64,000 bases of DNA from a virus, in IMG/VR virus record IMGVR_UViG_3300025362_000005, positions 1 to 64,000 of that record. One strand, 5' to 3'. The first letter of the stretch is position 1, and each line of letters opens with the position of its first letter. The translations under genes and the position numbers were made by a program. Under the pieces are notes generated by a model. That model was not told where the DNA came from and did no database searches. It was given only the letters and a program-made list of their open reading frames with translations. Positions 25,016 through 33,742 of the stretch are shown in pieces.

Positions 25016-26115
25016 CATAGAGTAGCGTTTTTACGCTCAAACTCAACAGCATATTTTCTGCTCTTTGCTTTAAAACCTATGTGCTGATCTGTAGTACTTC
25101 TCCACACCACGCCTTCACGTTTGACGACCTTGCCATTGTTTTTAAACACAGAGTCGCCATCGGCTTCCGCAAGTATTTCTTCAAGTGTTTGTGGTAATTT
25201 ACTAGGGAGTATAAAAGGCACCATTTGCAATTTAGTTATTTCACAGAAACGTATTAAATCATCTACATTGAGTACTTGACCCGTATCCACCTTAGTTACT
25301 TTGTACACAAATAGTTTTTTGTTGGTAAATCCATAGATATTGCCTTGAATACCTGTGCCACAGATTTCACCCTGTATACACCAATTACCTCGTATGTCTT
25401 TTAGGATGGCCTCTATATTTAGTTCACGTCCTAATGTCTCCCATGTACCACCGCCTTTATTATCTCGCATTACATTATGAGAATACACACGGTATTTCCC
25501 CTTAACCAACATATAGCTTACTGCTTGACCCTCTAGTTTCTCTGTTTTGTAGAAAAGAGTGTCACCATAGTTAGCCTTGTATTTATTGAACAGCTTTTGT
25601 ATGTTTGTTTCATCAGATTTCTGCACTGTAGCGGGATAGTTTTTATTCACACGCTTCTTTAAAAACAGTTTTCTGAAAAAGCTATAACGCAATAACATCT
25701 TCATAAATCGTGAACGCTTCTTAGTGCTACTGGTTGCCCTTTCTTTCAGTTCCTCAACATCATACTTTTGTACCCCCAATATTTCAGTGACATCTACCCC
25801 TTCTTTTACCTTCGTGGATTCGGGTAAAATAGATGTATTAAACACAATACCACTGCTGTATTCTCCTGACATTTTCATATTTTTGATGCGAAAGCCTTGG
25901 AAACCCTCACTCCAACACCGTTTTCTTAAAAACTCAAACTCAGGTCTTACAGGTAAAATGGTATCGTATTCACAAAATACTACTAAATCACCTACTTGAA
26001 ACTCATTTTTCCCTACTATTACTGGATAGTTTTCTACTGTTGCAAGCTCAATTCTATCCTTGCCTTCTATAGGGCGCAGTGTTTGTATGACTGCTATTTT
26101 TGCTAAATCTCGCAC
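25015..26115 (-). CDS. RNA ligase, DRB0094 (Rnl5-like) family
   Basis: 366 aa, GTG start at 26115 behind GGGGGATG. The N-terminal OB-like module has the signature PIEGKDRIELATVENYPVIV and VGDLVVFCEYDTILP, typical of the DRB0094 type. The nucleotidyltransferase motif I is YKTEKLEGQAVSY, with IQGEICGTGIQGN (III) and REGVVWR (IV). These ligases seal nicked RNA bearing 5' phosphates. A second RNA ligase besides the Rnl1 type suggests repair of several kinds of RNA damage. Confidence 0.88.
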   Translation of the reverse strand: MRDLAKIAVIQTLRPIEGKDRIELATVENYPVIVGKNEFQVGDLVVFCEYDTILPVRPEFEFLRKRCWSEGFQGFRIKNMKMSGEYSSGIVFNTSILPESTKVKEGVDVTEILGVQKYDVEELKERATSSTKKRSRFMKMLLRYSFFRKLFLKKRVNKNYPATVQKSDETNIQKLFNKYKANYGDTLFYKTEKLEGQAVSYMLVKGKYRVYSHNVMRDNKGGGTWETLGRELNIEAILKDIRGNWCIQGEICGTGIQGNIYGFTNKKLFVYKVTKVDTGQVLNVDDLIRFCEITKLQMVPFILPSKLPQTLEEILAEADGDSVFKNNGKVVKREGVVWRSTTDQHIGFKAKSRKYAVEFERKNATL

Positions 26116-26588
26116 CCCATCCCCCTTACTATTTCAATACCATTCGCTTCTAGTTGGTTTTTTTCTTTCTTTGTCACATCTATAACAATTGTTTGTTTTA
26201 TTTCAGAGTAATTGTCCCAAACTTCACAAACAAAAGCTAACTGAGCCAAATAAGCAGTTTCAGTATCACCACTTACAGCCATAACTTTTTGTTTATAGAA
26301 CCCCACAAGAATACGACTCACGGCTTCACTCTTATTTTTATTCCATACCAGCACTCTTTTTCGCAGTAGTAGTGAAGCAGGGTTAATACGGGTAACTTCA
26401 GTTATTGAACGTACTGTCCAATCAGCCCTCCATTCATCACGTATCTCAGCATTTCTTTGAGAAGAAAATGTATATAGTTTTACTGATACTCCACGTCCAT
26501 CATATTTACCAATTAGTCCTTTATAATAGCCTACAGCCCCGTCACTTACTCTTTTATAAATTTGTCCCGTGAATAGTTTACTACTCAT
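26103..26588 (-). CDS. hypothetical protein, 161 aa
   Basis: Begins MSSKLFTGQIYKRVSDGAV, beta-rich, ends IEIVRGMGCEI and overlaps the ligase start. The N-terminal GQIYKRVSDGAVGYYKG segment looks SH3/KOW-like, as in neighbours. Function unknown. Confidence 0.75.
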   Translation of the reverse strand: MSSKLFTGQIYKRVSDGAVGYYKGLIGKYDGRGVSVKLYTFSSQRNAEIRDEWRADWTVRSITEVTRINPASLLLRKRVLVWNKNKSEAVSRILVGFYKQKVMAVSGDTETAYLAQLAFVCEVWDNYSEIKQTIVIDVTKKEKNQLEANGIEIVRGMGCEI

Positions 26589-27679
26589 TTTAATGCCTTT
26601 ATTGCCTCTTGTGCAACTACCACCATTGCTTGAGCATCAATAAGAGCTTTTTCAGCAATAGCTTTTTCTGGACTTATTACAGGAGTTGTTACAGGAGTTG
26701 TTACAGGAGAAGCAAACAACCATTCCTCACCATCAGTATCCGTAAAATAACCCTCAGTAAATGAATGAATATCTTCTACACATTCACAGCTTTCTTCATC
26801 AAGAATATTATTTACATCAGATACCCAACAACTAATAACTTCATCACGCGGAATAGCTTTCAACCAATCAGGAAAATCTTCTATTTTTGTGGTAGTATAT
26901 GATGGGATTAGTTTAATGTTTGGAGGATTTTTCACTTCCACATACCCTGTGTCATCACGTTTTACCCATACAGTGCTTTTTTCTACTTTTTCAACCACTC
27001 CTGTATCTCCTTTACTTCCATTATACCCACCACTATCACCATCATTAGTGTACACTACTCTATCACCTTTCTTAAACACATCGTCCTCCTCTGTTATTAA
27101 ATCAATTCTGAATTCATACATATTAAGTACTCGCCCTTTGTCTGTTTTTATGTTCACAAATGGCATACCTTTATTACTACCTGTACCTACATCACCATCG
27201 TATTTTACAAATGTAGCCTTTTCACCCGCTTCAATAGCCCCGTACTTACAATTTATTACTACTCTGTCACCTGCTTTGAACCTCATAATTTCTCCTTTGT
27301 TATTAAATATTCTATGCATTAATTTCAATGAATCAAACATGTTTTTGCCCACAGCTTTTATTTCTTGGGGTATAGTGCTTTGTACCCCTCCAATAAATTT
27401 AGACGCTATTTCACAATTCTTATATATGTCGGGAATAGGTAGGGGTTCATCTATTACAACATTTGTGTATGATTGTCCTTTCATGAGGGGTACTGCTTCA
27501 AACCATGATTCACGCACATGATTTTCATTTAGCCATTTATTTGCATATTTTAATGATTCTTGATCGTTTTCACAACCCTTAGACAATGCATATAATGGAC
27601 AATCATCACAGGCATAGCCATAATTATCACACGTGCCTTCCCTTGCTTTAATGTCTTCAACTATTTCTCTGTTTGTCAT
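26585..27679 (-). CDS. multidomain KOW-like protein, 364 aa, with internal start
   Basis: Residues 1-35 hold a Cys cluster (GTCDNYGYACDDCPLYALSKGC). Two KOW-like modules follow (MRFKAGDRVVINC from about 132, VFKKGDRVVYTND from about 210). The C-terminal part (FPDWLKAIPRD, CWVSDV, then an Ala-rich coil) is paralogous to the end of 11614-12276. The codons before Met132 spell AAAGGAGAAATTATG (start at 27286), an ideal internal translation start. Likely a fusion of two genes. Function unknown. Confidence 0.75.
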   Translation of the reverse strand: MTNREIVEDIKAREGTCDNYGYACDDCPLYALSKGCENDQESLKYANKWLNENHVRESWFEAVPLMKGQSYTNVVIDEPLPIPDIYKNCEIASKFIGGVQSTIPQEIKAVGKNMFDSLKLMHRIFNNKGEIMRFKAGDRVVINCKYGAIEAGEKATFVKYDGDVGTGSNKGMPFVNIKTDKGRVLNMYEFRIDLITEEDDVFKKGDRVVYTNDGDSGGYNGSKGDTGVVEKVEKSTVWVKRDDTGYVEVKNPPNIKLIPSYTTTKIEDFPDWLKAIPRDEVISCWVSDVNNILDEESCECVEDIHSFTEGYFTDTDGEEWLFASPVTTPVTTPVISPEKAIAEKALIDAQAMVVVAQEAIKALK

Positions 27680-27876
27680 ATGTTCTCCCCCATAATATCA
27701 TCGTAATATTTGGACACTGCTTTTCTTATATTGTAAGAAGGGTATCTCACCCTTATTGCCTTTGCTATTTTAGTCAGCTCTCTCTTACCTTTATCAGTAG
27801 TTAAATGCCCACAAAAGTTCTTAACAAAATCTTCTGTTGCACCAACATCCTTATCAAACAATTCTTCTTTAGTCAT
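27676..27876 (-). CDS. hypothetical protein, 66 aa
   Basis: Start ATG at 27876 follows ACAAGGAGAACAT; longer in-frame codons to 27963 lack a binding site. Helical, ends YYDDIMGENI, coupled to the next gene by ATGA. Confidence 0.72.
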   Translation of the reverse strand: MTKEELFDKDVGATEDFVKNFCGHLTTDKGKRELTKIAKAIRVRYPSYNIRKAVSKYYDDIMGENI

Positions 27877-27889
27877 ATGTTCTCCTTGT

Positions 27890-28168
27890 TTAAAGTGGAT
27901 AATTTCCCACTGTTTTTGGAATATGTAATGATTCTTTGATTGAATAATGTACATAATCAGCATCAGTTACACAAGAAGAAGGTATAGAAGCACTCCTACT
28001 TTCAATACAACTCATGTCATTTACATCTTCTTGATAAATTGGCTTTACATCTGTCATTATTGTCATTATCCCTTTATTTATTTTTGAAAAACAAATATAC
28101 ATTCCTGTAAAATCAGCCCACTCCTGTAATGAGTGTTTTGTATATCCTAATTCTGGTAGTAATTTCAT
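27890..28168 (-). CDS. hypothetical protein, 92 aa
   Basis: Begins MKLLPELGYTKHSLQEWAD behind AAGGAGAACC and is preceded by the strongest promoter in this part of the window. No recognised domain. Confidence 0.75.
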   Translation of the reverse strand: MKLLPELGYTKHSLQEWADFTGMYICFSKINKGIMTIMTDVKPIYQEDVNDMSCIESRSASIPSSCVTDADYVHYSIKESLHIPKTVGNYPL

Positions 28169-28192
28169 TGGTTCTCCTTGTAATCTAAATCA

Positions 28193-28221
28193 AGTATACT
28201 GTATCAGCCAAACTTTGTCAA
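28193..28221 (-). promoter_or_regulatory. sigma70-type promoter at the primase 3' end
   Basis: TTGACA (28216-28221), 17 bases, TATACT (28193-28198) on the minus strand, overlapping the last primase codons. It drives 28168 leftward to the RNA ligase. Confidence 0.68.
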
Positions 28222-29085
28222 TAGCTGATTCATGTATTCTTGAGATTGTTTTTCACTTAGTTCTCCGGGGTCGTTTACGCCACACTCTGCTAGTAGGGTG
28301 TTATTGACAGATACTGAGCATCCCATCATGTCCAGCTCGATTGCTAGTTTATTTGCTGATCTTTGGGCTGGTTTTTCGTTATCAAAAAGGATGATTGTGT
28401 GTTTGTCTAGTCTAGCAATTTCATAAGATTGGGCTTTGGTATATGATGTACCGAACGTACATACGCTATTGTCTCCTAAACGCCAGACATCGGTTATACC
28501 CTCTACGATTACAATTACATTATTAAAAATATTGTCAATATTATATAAAATCTCCTTATTATTCATTATGGCTGACTCTAAAGGACAGTTTTTGTAAAAC
28601 TTTTGCCTAACGTCTCTTTCCTGAAAGGATACGATTTGATGTTGGTAGTACACTGGTATTACTATTTTATAACCATCGCTACGCAAATCGTACTTGGTTT
28701 TGATGACCCCTGCATTAAACCCCCTACTTCTCAAGAAATCTCCGTGACTCTTTTTGATTGGTTTATTAGAAATTTTGAATTCTGATTTCTTTATAGTTTG
28801 GGCTTTATCAACATAGACAACGTCATCACTTGAATACTCAGCAATTATCTTATACGCTTCTTTAGCACTTACATTGAGTATATCTTGTATATAGTTGTTT
28901 AGTGAGTGCCACCCCGTTTTCCAGCTTGAAAGGTATCCCTTGCTTTTGTGAAAACCGAGGTGGTATGAGGTGTCATTTACAGCATAGATGTCCATCAGCC
29001 CAACATAGTTTTGAGAGATGTTCTTGCCTGTTAATGAGTAAAGAATTGAGTGGTCGTCACAGAATTGTACCATATCAAAGGCCAT
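28204..29085 (-). CDS. DNA primase, TOPRIM (DnaG-like)
   Basis: 293 aa. The TOPRIM core is VIVIVEGITDVWRLGD (catalytic Glu) followed by TIILFDNEKPAQRSANKLA (DxN/D) and NDPGELS. The N-terminal 90 residues lack the usual Cys/His zinc ribbon and instead contain an HLGFHKSKGYLSSWKTG segment, so template recognition may differ. It should work with the DnaB-type helicase at 19268-20632, as gp61 does with gp41. Confidence 0.82.
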   Translation of the reverse strand: MAFDMVQFCDDHSILYSLTGKNISQNYVGLMDIYAVNDTSYHLGFHKSKGYLSSWKTGWHSLNNYIQDILNVSAKEAYKIIAEYSSDDVVYVDKAQTIKKSEFKISNKPIKKSHGDFLRSRGFNAGVIKTKYDLRSDGYKIVIPVYYQHQIVSFQERDVRQKFYKNCPLESAIMNNKEILYNIDNIFNNVIVIVEGITDVWRLGDNSVCTFGTSYTKAQSYEIARLDKHTIILFDNEKPAQRSANKLAIELDMMGCSVSVNNTLLAECGVNDPGELSEKQSQEYMNQLLTKFG

Positions 29086-29111
29086 AATTGTTCTTCCTAT
29101 TTGTTTCTATT

Positions 29112-29191
29112 AGTAGTAACACTAGATGAGTAACTGATTCTCAACCAACCACACAGTATCTTTTATGATTTAAATTGAAGTAGTAACACTA
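29112..29191. repeat. 13-bp direct repeat pair upstream of the primase
   Basis: AGTAGTAACACTA occurs at 29112-29124 and 29179-29191, 67 bases apart. The second copy lies just downstream of a candidate -10 box, so it may be an operator. Apart from these, the promoter and the terminator, the 490-base gap 29086-29576 holds no gene. Confidence 0.5.
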
Positions 29192-29195
29192 TACT

Positions 29196-29225
29196 ATTGT
29201 ATATTCATTACTATAGGTGTCCCAA
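29196..29225 (-). promoter_or_regulatory. candidate primase promoter
   Basis: TTGGGA (29220-29225), 18 bases, TACAAT (29196-29201) on the minus strand, about 110 bases before the primase start and next to the 13-bp repeat. Confidence 0.35.
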
Positions 29226-29410
29226 CACATAACGTGAATTAGTTACTTCCACATCCCAACCGTGCACACACAATATCGTTTATTTAACAACACTAGGGTT
29301 TTTCTTCTGGTATCTATACTAGCATTTTTATTTCTTAGGGTTCCCTAGTCTAATTGCCTACCCTATTCCACGTATTTCGTAACTGTGCTTACCCGTAACG
29401 ATCAGGACAT

Positions 29411-29491
29411 AAAAAAGACTATATATAGCCCCTTTGGGAACTACCCCTGTCAACCAATAGTATAAAACTGACAAGAGGCTACATATAATCT
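29411..29491 (-). terminator. intrinsic terminator after the HNH gene
   Basis: On the minus strand a 15-base near-perfect stem (29477-29491 with 29416-29430) with a nested TGTCA/TGACA pairing ends in AGTCTTTTTTATG. It separates the NAD/HNH operon from the primase unit. Confidence 0.65.
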
Positions 29492-29576
29492 CTATGACAT
29501 ACTATTTATTAACACAGGGTAGTTAATTCCTGATAACTATACTATATAACAATTATTAAATTTCATCAAGGTACCT

Positions 29577-30062
29577 CTAGGGTCTCCACTTTTCACTGTA
29601 ATCATCACTTTTCCCATCATTACAGCGTTTACATAAAATTTGCAAATTTTCTATATTATAGGAAAATTCTGATTCGGGGTGAGCACTGCGAGGTACAATG
29701 TGGTCTACAGTCAATTTAGCACCATCTTCAACCCCTCTTCCGCAAAGACAGCATTTACGACCATACTTAATAAACGCCTCCACCCGTAGCTTCTTCCACC
29801 TCTTACTTGAATAAAAGTCCGTTTTAGCCTTTGGTTTTGGCTTTGTCTCTACAGGTTTACACCCTTTAAAATTACTAACACTATTTATATGTGCCCATAA
29901 ACAACTACACACATTTGATTTAAGCGCATGATTGCCTGTAAGATGTCTATAAATTTTTATAAGGGTTTTGTTGCTGACATTATTATTAGTTGTACATAAC
30001 CCCTTCTTGAAAACCCAATTTACTATCATCTGACGCCGTTCTGCGGTTATTTTATGACTCAC
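29577..30062 (-). CDS. HNH endonuclease
   Basis: 161 aa. The C-terminal HNH has CCLCGRGVEDGAKLTVDHI, then PRSAHPES, and NIENLQILCKRCNDGKS with two CxxC zinc pairs. The N-terminal 80 residues are basic. It may be a homing endonuclease or a packaging-type HNH; being free-standing and next to another homing endonuclease favours the former. Confidence 0.88.
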   Translation of the reverse strand: MSHKITAERRQMIVNWVFKKGLCTTNNNVSNKTLIKIYRHLTGNHALKSNVCSCLWAHINSVSNFKGCKPVETKPKPKAKTDFYSSKRWKKLRVEAFIKYGRKCCLCGRGVEDGAKLTVDHIVPRSAHPESEFSYNIENLQILCKRCNDGKSDDYSEKWRP

Positions 30063-30072
30063 ATATACCCCT

Positions 30073-31086
30073 TTAGTTAAATAACGTATCCACTATTTTC
30101 TTAGCACTTAACAACCTTTCTAAATATGTGCCTGTAATTATATGACAAGGCATATGTCTCCTCGTGTACATATCTTTTAAAGTACGGTTATTTCGTTCTC
30201 TCTCAGCAACCTCTCCTTGGAATCTTAACCCATCATCTACCCACGGCACATCTGGCTCTAAATATAATATGAGATCAAACTCTTGCTGATCAATAATGTT
30301 CTCAACCACCTTAGAGGTTCTGTCATGATACATTCCCAAATAGTACTGTGTGATAACTGCATCAGAATCAACAAACAATATTTTATTGCTTTCATACGCT
30401 AATTTATTTTGTAGTAGTATATGTTCCATTGCTATTTGTGGAAACATTTCGGTTGTTAGATTGTTTTTATACCGCTTGCAGTAGTCACGTCCGACTTCAT
30501 GACAGTAATTAGTGTAGTAAAGATTAGCAAGCTGTTTTGTTAACGTACTCTTACCACAGCTCTCTGTGCCCACAATAGCTACTTTTTTAGTAAAGAACTG
30601 CCGTGCTGATTTTGTTAAATACTCCCAATTACTGTATATATCTTTTTTTATTTCCGTAGCACTTATGTTTACCGTGTCGCGCCTGCTATCAATTACAATG
30701 TGTTCAGCATTTGGGTAATACTGGGCAAAGAAAGGGGTATAACTGTGTTCTGAACTAAATACATGAGTGATGGGTTCAACTATAATATTCCTTACATCCC
30801 TAGTACCATTTTCCCAATCGTATTCAGACTCATCAGCACTACAGGTATCGACAATTTCCACTACTTCTATGTTTTCAAAATTATTTAGTTCTTCACTTAT
30901 CCATGATTTTCTCGTACTACCCGAAATATACTTAATACCTGCTCGTTCACATAATGCCCGATCTCGTTTTATCGAAGAAATCAATACAACATATAGTTTA
31001 TCCACAAAGTTGCTTGCGTACATTATAGCATATAAATGACCAATATGGAAAGGCAGGAATTTACCACCGATAAAACCTGTTTTCAT
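30073..31086 (-). CDS. nadR: NadR-like NMN adenylyltransferase / ribosylnicotinamide kinase
   Basis: 337 aa. The N-terminal nucleotidyltransferase has GFIGGKFLPFHIGHLYAIM (HxGH) and ISATEIKKDIYSNWEYL (the ISxT motif). The C-terminal kinase has a P-loop VAIVGTESCGKSTLTKQL and VGRDYCKRY. This is the NadR order without the DNA-binding domain. It makes NAD from nicotinamide riboside taken up by the PnuC encoded nearby, which could refill NAD drained by host defence systems (inference). Confidence 0.93.
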   Translation of the reverse strand: MKTGFIGGKFLPFHIGHLYAIMYASNFVDKLYVVLISSIKRDRALCERAGIKYISGSTRKSWISEELNNFENIEVVEIVDTCSADESEYDWENGTRDVRNIIVEPITHVFSSEHSYTPFFAQYYPNAEHIVIDSRRDTVNISATEIKKDIYSNWEYLTKSARQFFTKKVAIVGTESCGKSTLTKQLANLYYTNYCHEVGRDYCKRYKNNLTTEMFPQIAMEHILLQNKLAYESNKILFVDSDAVITQYYLGMYHDRTSKVVENIIDQQEFDLILYLEPDVPWVDDGLRFQGEVAERERNNRTLKDMYTRRHMPCHIITGTYLERLLSAKKIVDTLFN

Positions 31087-31940
31087 TATTTACTCCTCTT
31101 TTTATTTTTACTTCTGCCCTGAGTATATTCTATAGGGCATTCATATCGCATCACATCTTCTTTGCCGTTAGTAAACCATTTTTTCCCTTTATTTACACAT
31201 GTTTGTCCTTTTAGAGCATTACTAATCTTTTTCTTGTGTTCTTCACTGTGTGGCTTACCTTTATTAGCTTTTAATAACGCTTCTTTTACCGAGTCAGGCA
31301 TTGCATGCCCCTTTAAAGCATTACTTATTTTCTGTCTGACATCTTCTGGGGGGTTATTCCCATAAAGGTGGTGTTCCTTTCCCCTTTTATACTCTCTATT
31401 TTTTGCTCTAATTATTAAATTTTTTCTATGCTCTTTAGTAATTAACCTTCCTAGAGTAAACCCATTAGGGCACCCTCCCTTAGTATATATATTCGTTATT
31501 CCATCATTATAATATTTCTTCCCTAAATTTGGATTGTCATTTTCTATATACCAATTTCTTATTTTTTCAGAAGCCCTTTTCAATCTATCAGGGTCTCTAT
31601 TCTCTTTTAGTCTTGACTTTGAAAACCCTTTTTTAAGACGCTCATATTCTTTGGAATTCCTTACACAATAATTATTCTGACCATCGTTTGCTAACCACCA
31701 TAAAGACATAAACATCCCTATTCCCGGATATATTTTATCTAACAATTGATGACAGATATAGTGCTCTCGTGCTGTTAATAACGTAATATTTCCTTTTCTC
31801 TTTGCCCAAAGGGGAAACAATGATTTTGGTAAAATATGGTGTTTTTCATAGTAATTCCCCTCTTTCTTTTTAACCCCCCTTTCTTTTTTATTTTTAATCG
31901 AATTTCTTATTATAGAAATATAAATCTTCCTGTATTCCAT
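31086..31940 (-). CDS. free-standing homing endonuclease, HNH with NUMOD3-like repeats
   Basis: 284 aa. The nuclease end has YYEKHHILPKSLFPLW and NITLLTAREHYICHQLL. Downstream come DNA-binding repeats of NUMOD3 type: ENRDPDRLKRASEKI, HHLYGNNPPEDVRQKISNA, GKPHSEEHKKKISNALKG. It sits exactly between nadR and pnuC and overlaps the nadR start by one base. Confidence 0.92.
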   Translation of the reverse strand: MEYRKIYISIIRNSIKNKKERGVKKKEGNYYEKHHILPKSLFPLWAKRKGNITLLTAREHYICHQLLDKIYPGIGMFMSLWWLANDGQNNYCVRNSKEYERLKKGFSKSRLKENRDPDRLKRASEKIRNWYIENDNPNLGKKYYNDGITNIYTKGGCPNGFTLGRLITKEHRKNLIIRAKNREYKRGKEHHLYGNNPPEDVRQKISNALKGHAMPDSVKEALLKANKGKPHSEEHKKKISNALKGQTCVNKGKKWFTNGKEDVMRYECPIEYTQGRSKNKKRSK

Positions 31941-31992
31941 TCCCTCTCCTATACAAATTGTTTAGTTTGTATATATAATAATACAAAAACGT

Positions 31993-32754
31993 TTATTTAC
32001 TAGACCCCTTCAGCCAATTAACATAACCATAGGTAGCATTTACTAAAAATGCAATCCACATTAATAAGATTCCTATTGCAAAAAGCCCACCTTCGTTTAT
32101 AACTATGTTAGCCCACATATATACCGTTACCAAATCCACAATTATCCACAAAATCCATTGCTCGGCATATAAATAAGCCATTAATATCATTGCAATAACA
32201 GATAACACGGTACTCATGGAGTCAAAATAAGGAGTTAGTCCCCCCATGGCTTTTAATATAACACCATACCCTATTACACCAATAATAGATACTATTCCCC
32301 ATGTTACTGCACCACGTATACTCAGTCGCTTCATTACTACCGTGTCTTTAGCTTCTACATTCTTTGGAGAAACCCACAAATACCATCCATAAAACTGCAT
32401 AGGTAGAAAATAGAATGCGTTAAGCATAGCATCCCCATATAATCGCCATAAATAAGCAGAATATGCATACGCAATTACATTTATTAACCCAAACACGTAA
32501 TTACTTATACGTCCTTTGGCGACAAGTATTACACACCATATACCTGTTATGCTTGAAACCAGTGCTACCCATGACGCAAGTGCATTTGTGGTATCCCATG
32601 TGAAAATAGATGCCACGAGTATAACTACTGTTGAAACACTTATCCACAGTTTTTCCCATAGTGTCCAATCACGGAAATAGTCTGCAACAGTTACCCCTTT
32701 CTGTGCACGGAAATAATTCTTGCTATTGTCTATAAAATTCCTACATACTTTCAT
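31993..32754 (-). CDS. pnuC: PnuC nicotinamide riboside transporter
   Basis: 253 aa integral membrane protein with about seven transmembrane segments. The family signature SNYVFGLINVIAYAYSAYL followed by WRLYGD, FYLPMQFYGWYLW-like (FYFLPMQFYGWYLW) and QWILWIIVDLVTVYMW contains the substrate-stacking aromatics. It imports nicotinamide riboside for the NadR-like enzyme. Confidence 0.93.
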   Translation of the reverse strand: MKVCRNFIDNSKNYFRAQKGVTVADYFRDWTLWEKLWISVSTVVILVASIFTWDTTNALASWVALVSSITGIWCVILVAKGRISNYVFGLINVIAYAYSAYLWRLYGDAMLNAFYFLPMQFYGWYLWVSPKNVEAKDTVVMKRLSIRGAVTWGIVSIIGVIGYGVILKAMGGLTPYFDSMSTVLSVIAMILMAYLYAEQWILWIIVDLVTVYMWANIVINEGGLFAIGILLMWIAFLVNATYGYVNWLKGSSK

Positions 32755-32772
32755 AATTTCTCCTATTATATT

Positions 32773-33081
32773 CTATCTAACAAAGTAAAACCCTATCCAC
32801 GCCAATCCCCAAACTATAAATGGTTTCATTATTGCTTGTGCAAGTTTTTGCAAGTTTTCCTCTGTAGATTCATCAACATGTATTGCCTCTAGTTTACTAA
32901 ACATCATTTGTATAGCCATGATAAAGAAAGTCACACCTACTGCATACCAATATGTTATAAGAGGTGTGTTCACCCACAACACTATATAGTGATTGTATAC
33001 CCACATTATAGGTAATGCCCATAACAGATATATAGAAAATGCAAACAACGCCCCTACTACAAATTTACCAATTATTTTCAT
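32773..33081 (-). CDS. small membrane protein, 102 aa
   Basis: Begins MKIIGKFVVGALFAFSIYL; three predicted transmembrane segments with a short charged stretch EAIHVDESTEENLQKL between the second and third. It shares the operon with pnuC. Function unknown. Confidence 0.78.
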   Translation of the reverse strand: MKIIGKFVVGALFAFSIYLLWALPIMWVYNHYIVLWVNTPLITYWYAVGVTFFIMAIQMMFSKLEAIHVDESTEENLQKLAQAIMKPFIVWGLAWIGFYFVR

Positions 33082-33410
33082 TTTGTCTCCTTATTTAACA
33101 ACTTTAATGCACTATTTAGACAATTTCTACACACTTTTATTACTTTCTTACCGCCTCTTAACGCCACTAATGCGTCTGCATCTTTATGACACTCATCACA
33201 AAGGTAGTCTGTCCAACTATGGTTTCCAATAATGTCGTCTATTTGTTTTCTATTAGGGGTTGCTCCTAATGCCACTAATTTATTATACACTGCTTCATCA
33301 GTTTTGATTATCCACCCCTCCCCTGTAAAATACATTGATTCCCATTGTTGTTTTTTAAACGTTTTTGCAATTATATTCAGCACACCTTCTTGCCTTGTTA
33401 TTACATGCAT
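33078..33410 (-). CDS. zinc-knuckle protein, 110 aa
   Basis: Begins MHVITRQEGVLNIIAKTF. The C-terminal half has YLCDECHKDADAL and VCRNCLNSALK, two CxxC pairs of a zinc ribbon. Coupled by ATGA to the membrane protein gene. Function unknown. Confidence 0.78.
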   Translation of the reverse strand: MHVITRQEGVLNIIAKTFKKQQWESMYFTGEGWIIKTDEAVYNKLVALGATPNRKQIDDIIGNHSWTDYLCDECHKDADALVALRGGKKVIKVCRNCLNSALKLLNKETK

Positions 33411-33411
33411 T

Positions 33412-33693
33412 TCAATCGTCCTTTTGATTATCAGACACTACAAGGCATTCACCTTCTTCAAGAATACGTACATTTCCACAAACATCATTTTTATGTTCTG
33501 CAACAAACGCTTGATCTGCCCATTCGCCTATTTCAATCCATCTGTATTTATCCCCTTTGTTTATAGGGGCTACATATTGTACTACCGTACCGCTGGGCAT
33601 TCCACCTAGGGTTAATACCTCTGCTAACTGCCCATCTTTCATTTCACTTAATGACACAATTTTGCTTTCTATTGATCTTTTCAATACTATCAT
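33412..33693 (-). CDS. FeoA/SH3-like protein, 93 aa
   Basis: Begins MIVLKRSIESKIVSLSEMK. Paralogue of 24643-24897 by the pattern SLSEMKDGQLAEV, SGTVVQYV, IEIGEW and LEEGECLVVS. A promoter is just upstream. Function unknown. Confidence 0.75.
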   Translation of the reverse strand: MIVLKRSIESKIVSLSEMKDGQLAEVLTLGGMPSGTVVQYVAPINKGDKYRWIEIGEWADQAFVAEHKNDVCGNVRILEEGECLVVSDNQKDD

Positions 33694-33713
33694 CTCGTCC
33701 TCCTATTTCTTTC

Positions 33714-33742
33714 AGTGTATACTATTTTCTATTTTTAGTCAA
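33714..33742 (-). promoter_or_regulatory. promoter at the 3' end of the SNF2-like gene
   Basis: TTGACT (33737-33742), 17 bases, TACACT (33714-33719) on the minus strand; it would drive 33693 leftward through pnuC and nadR. Confidence 0.5.
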
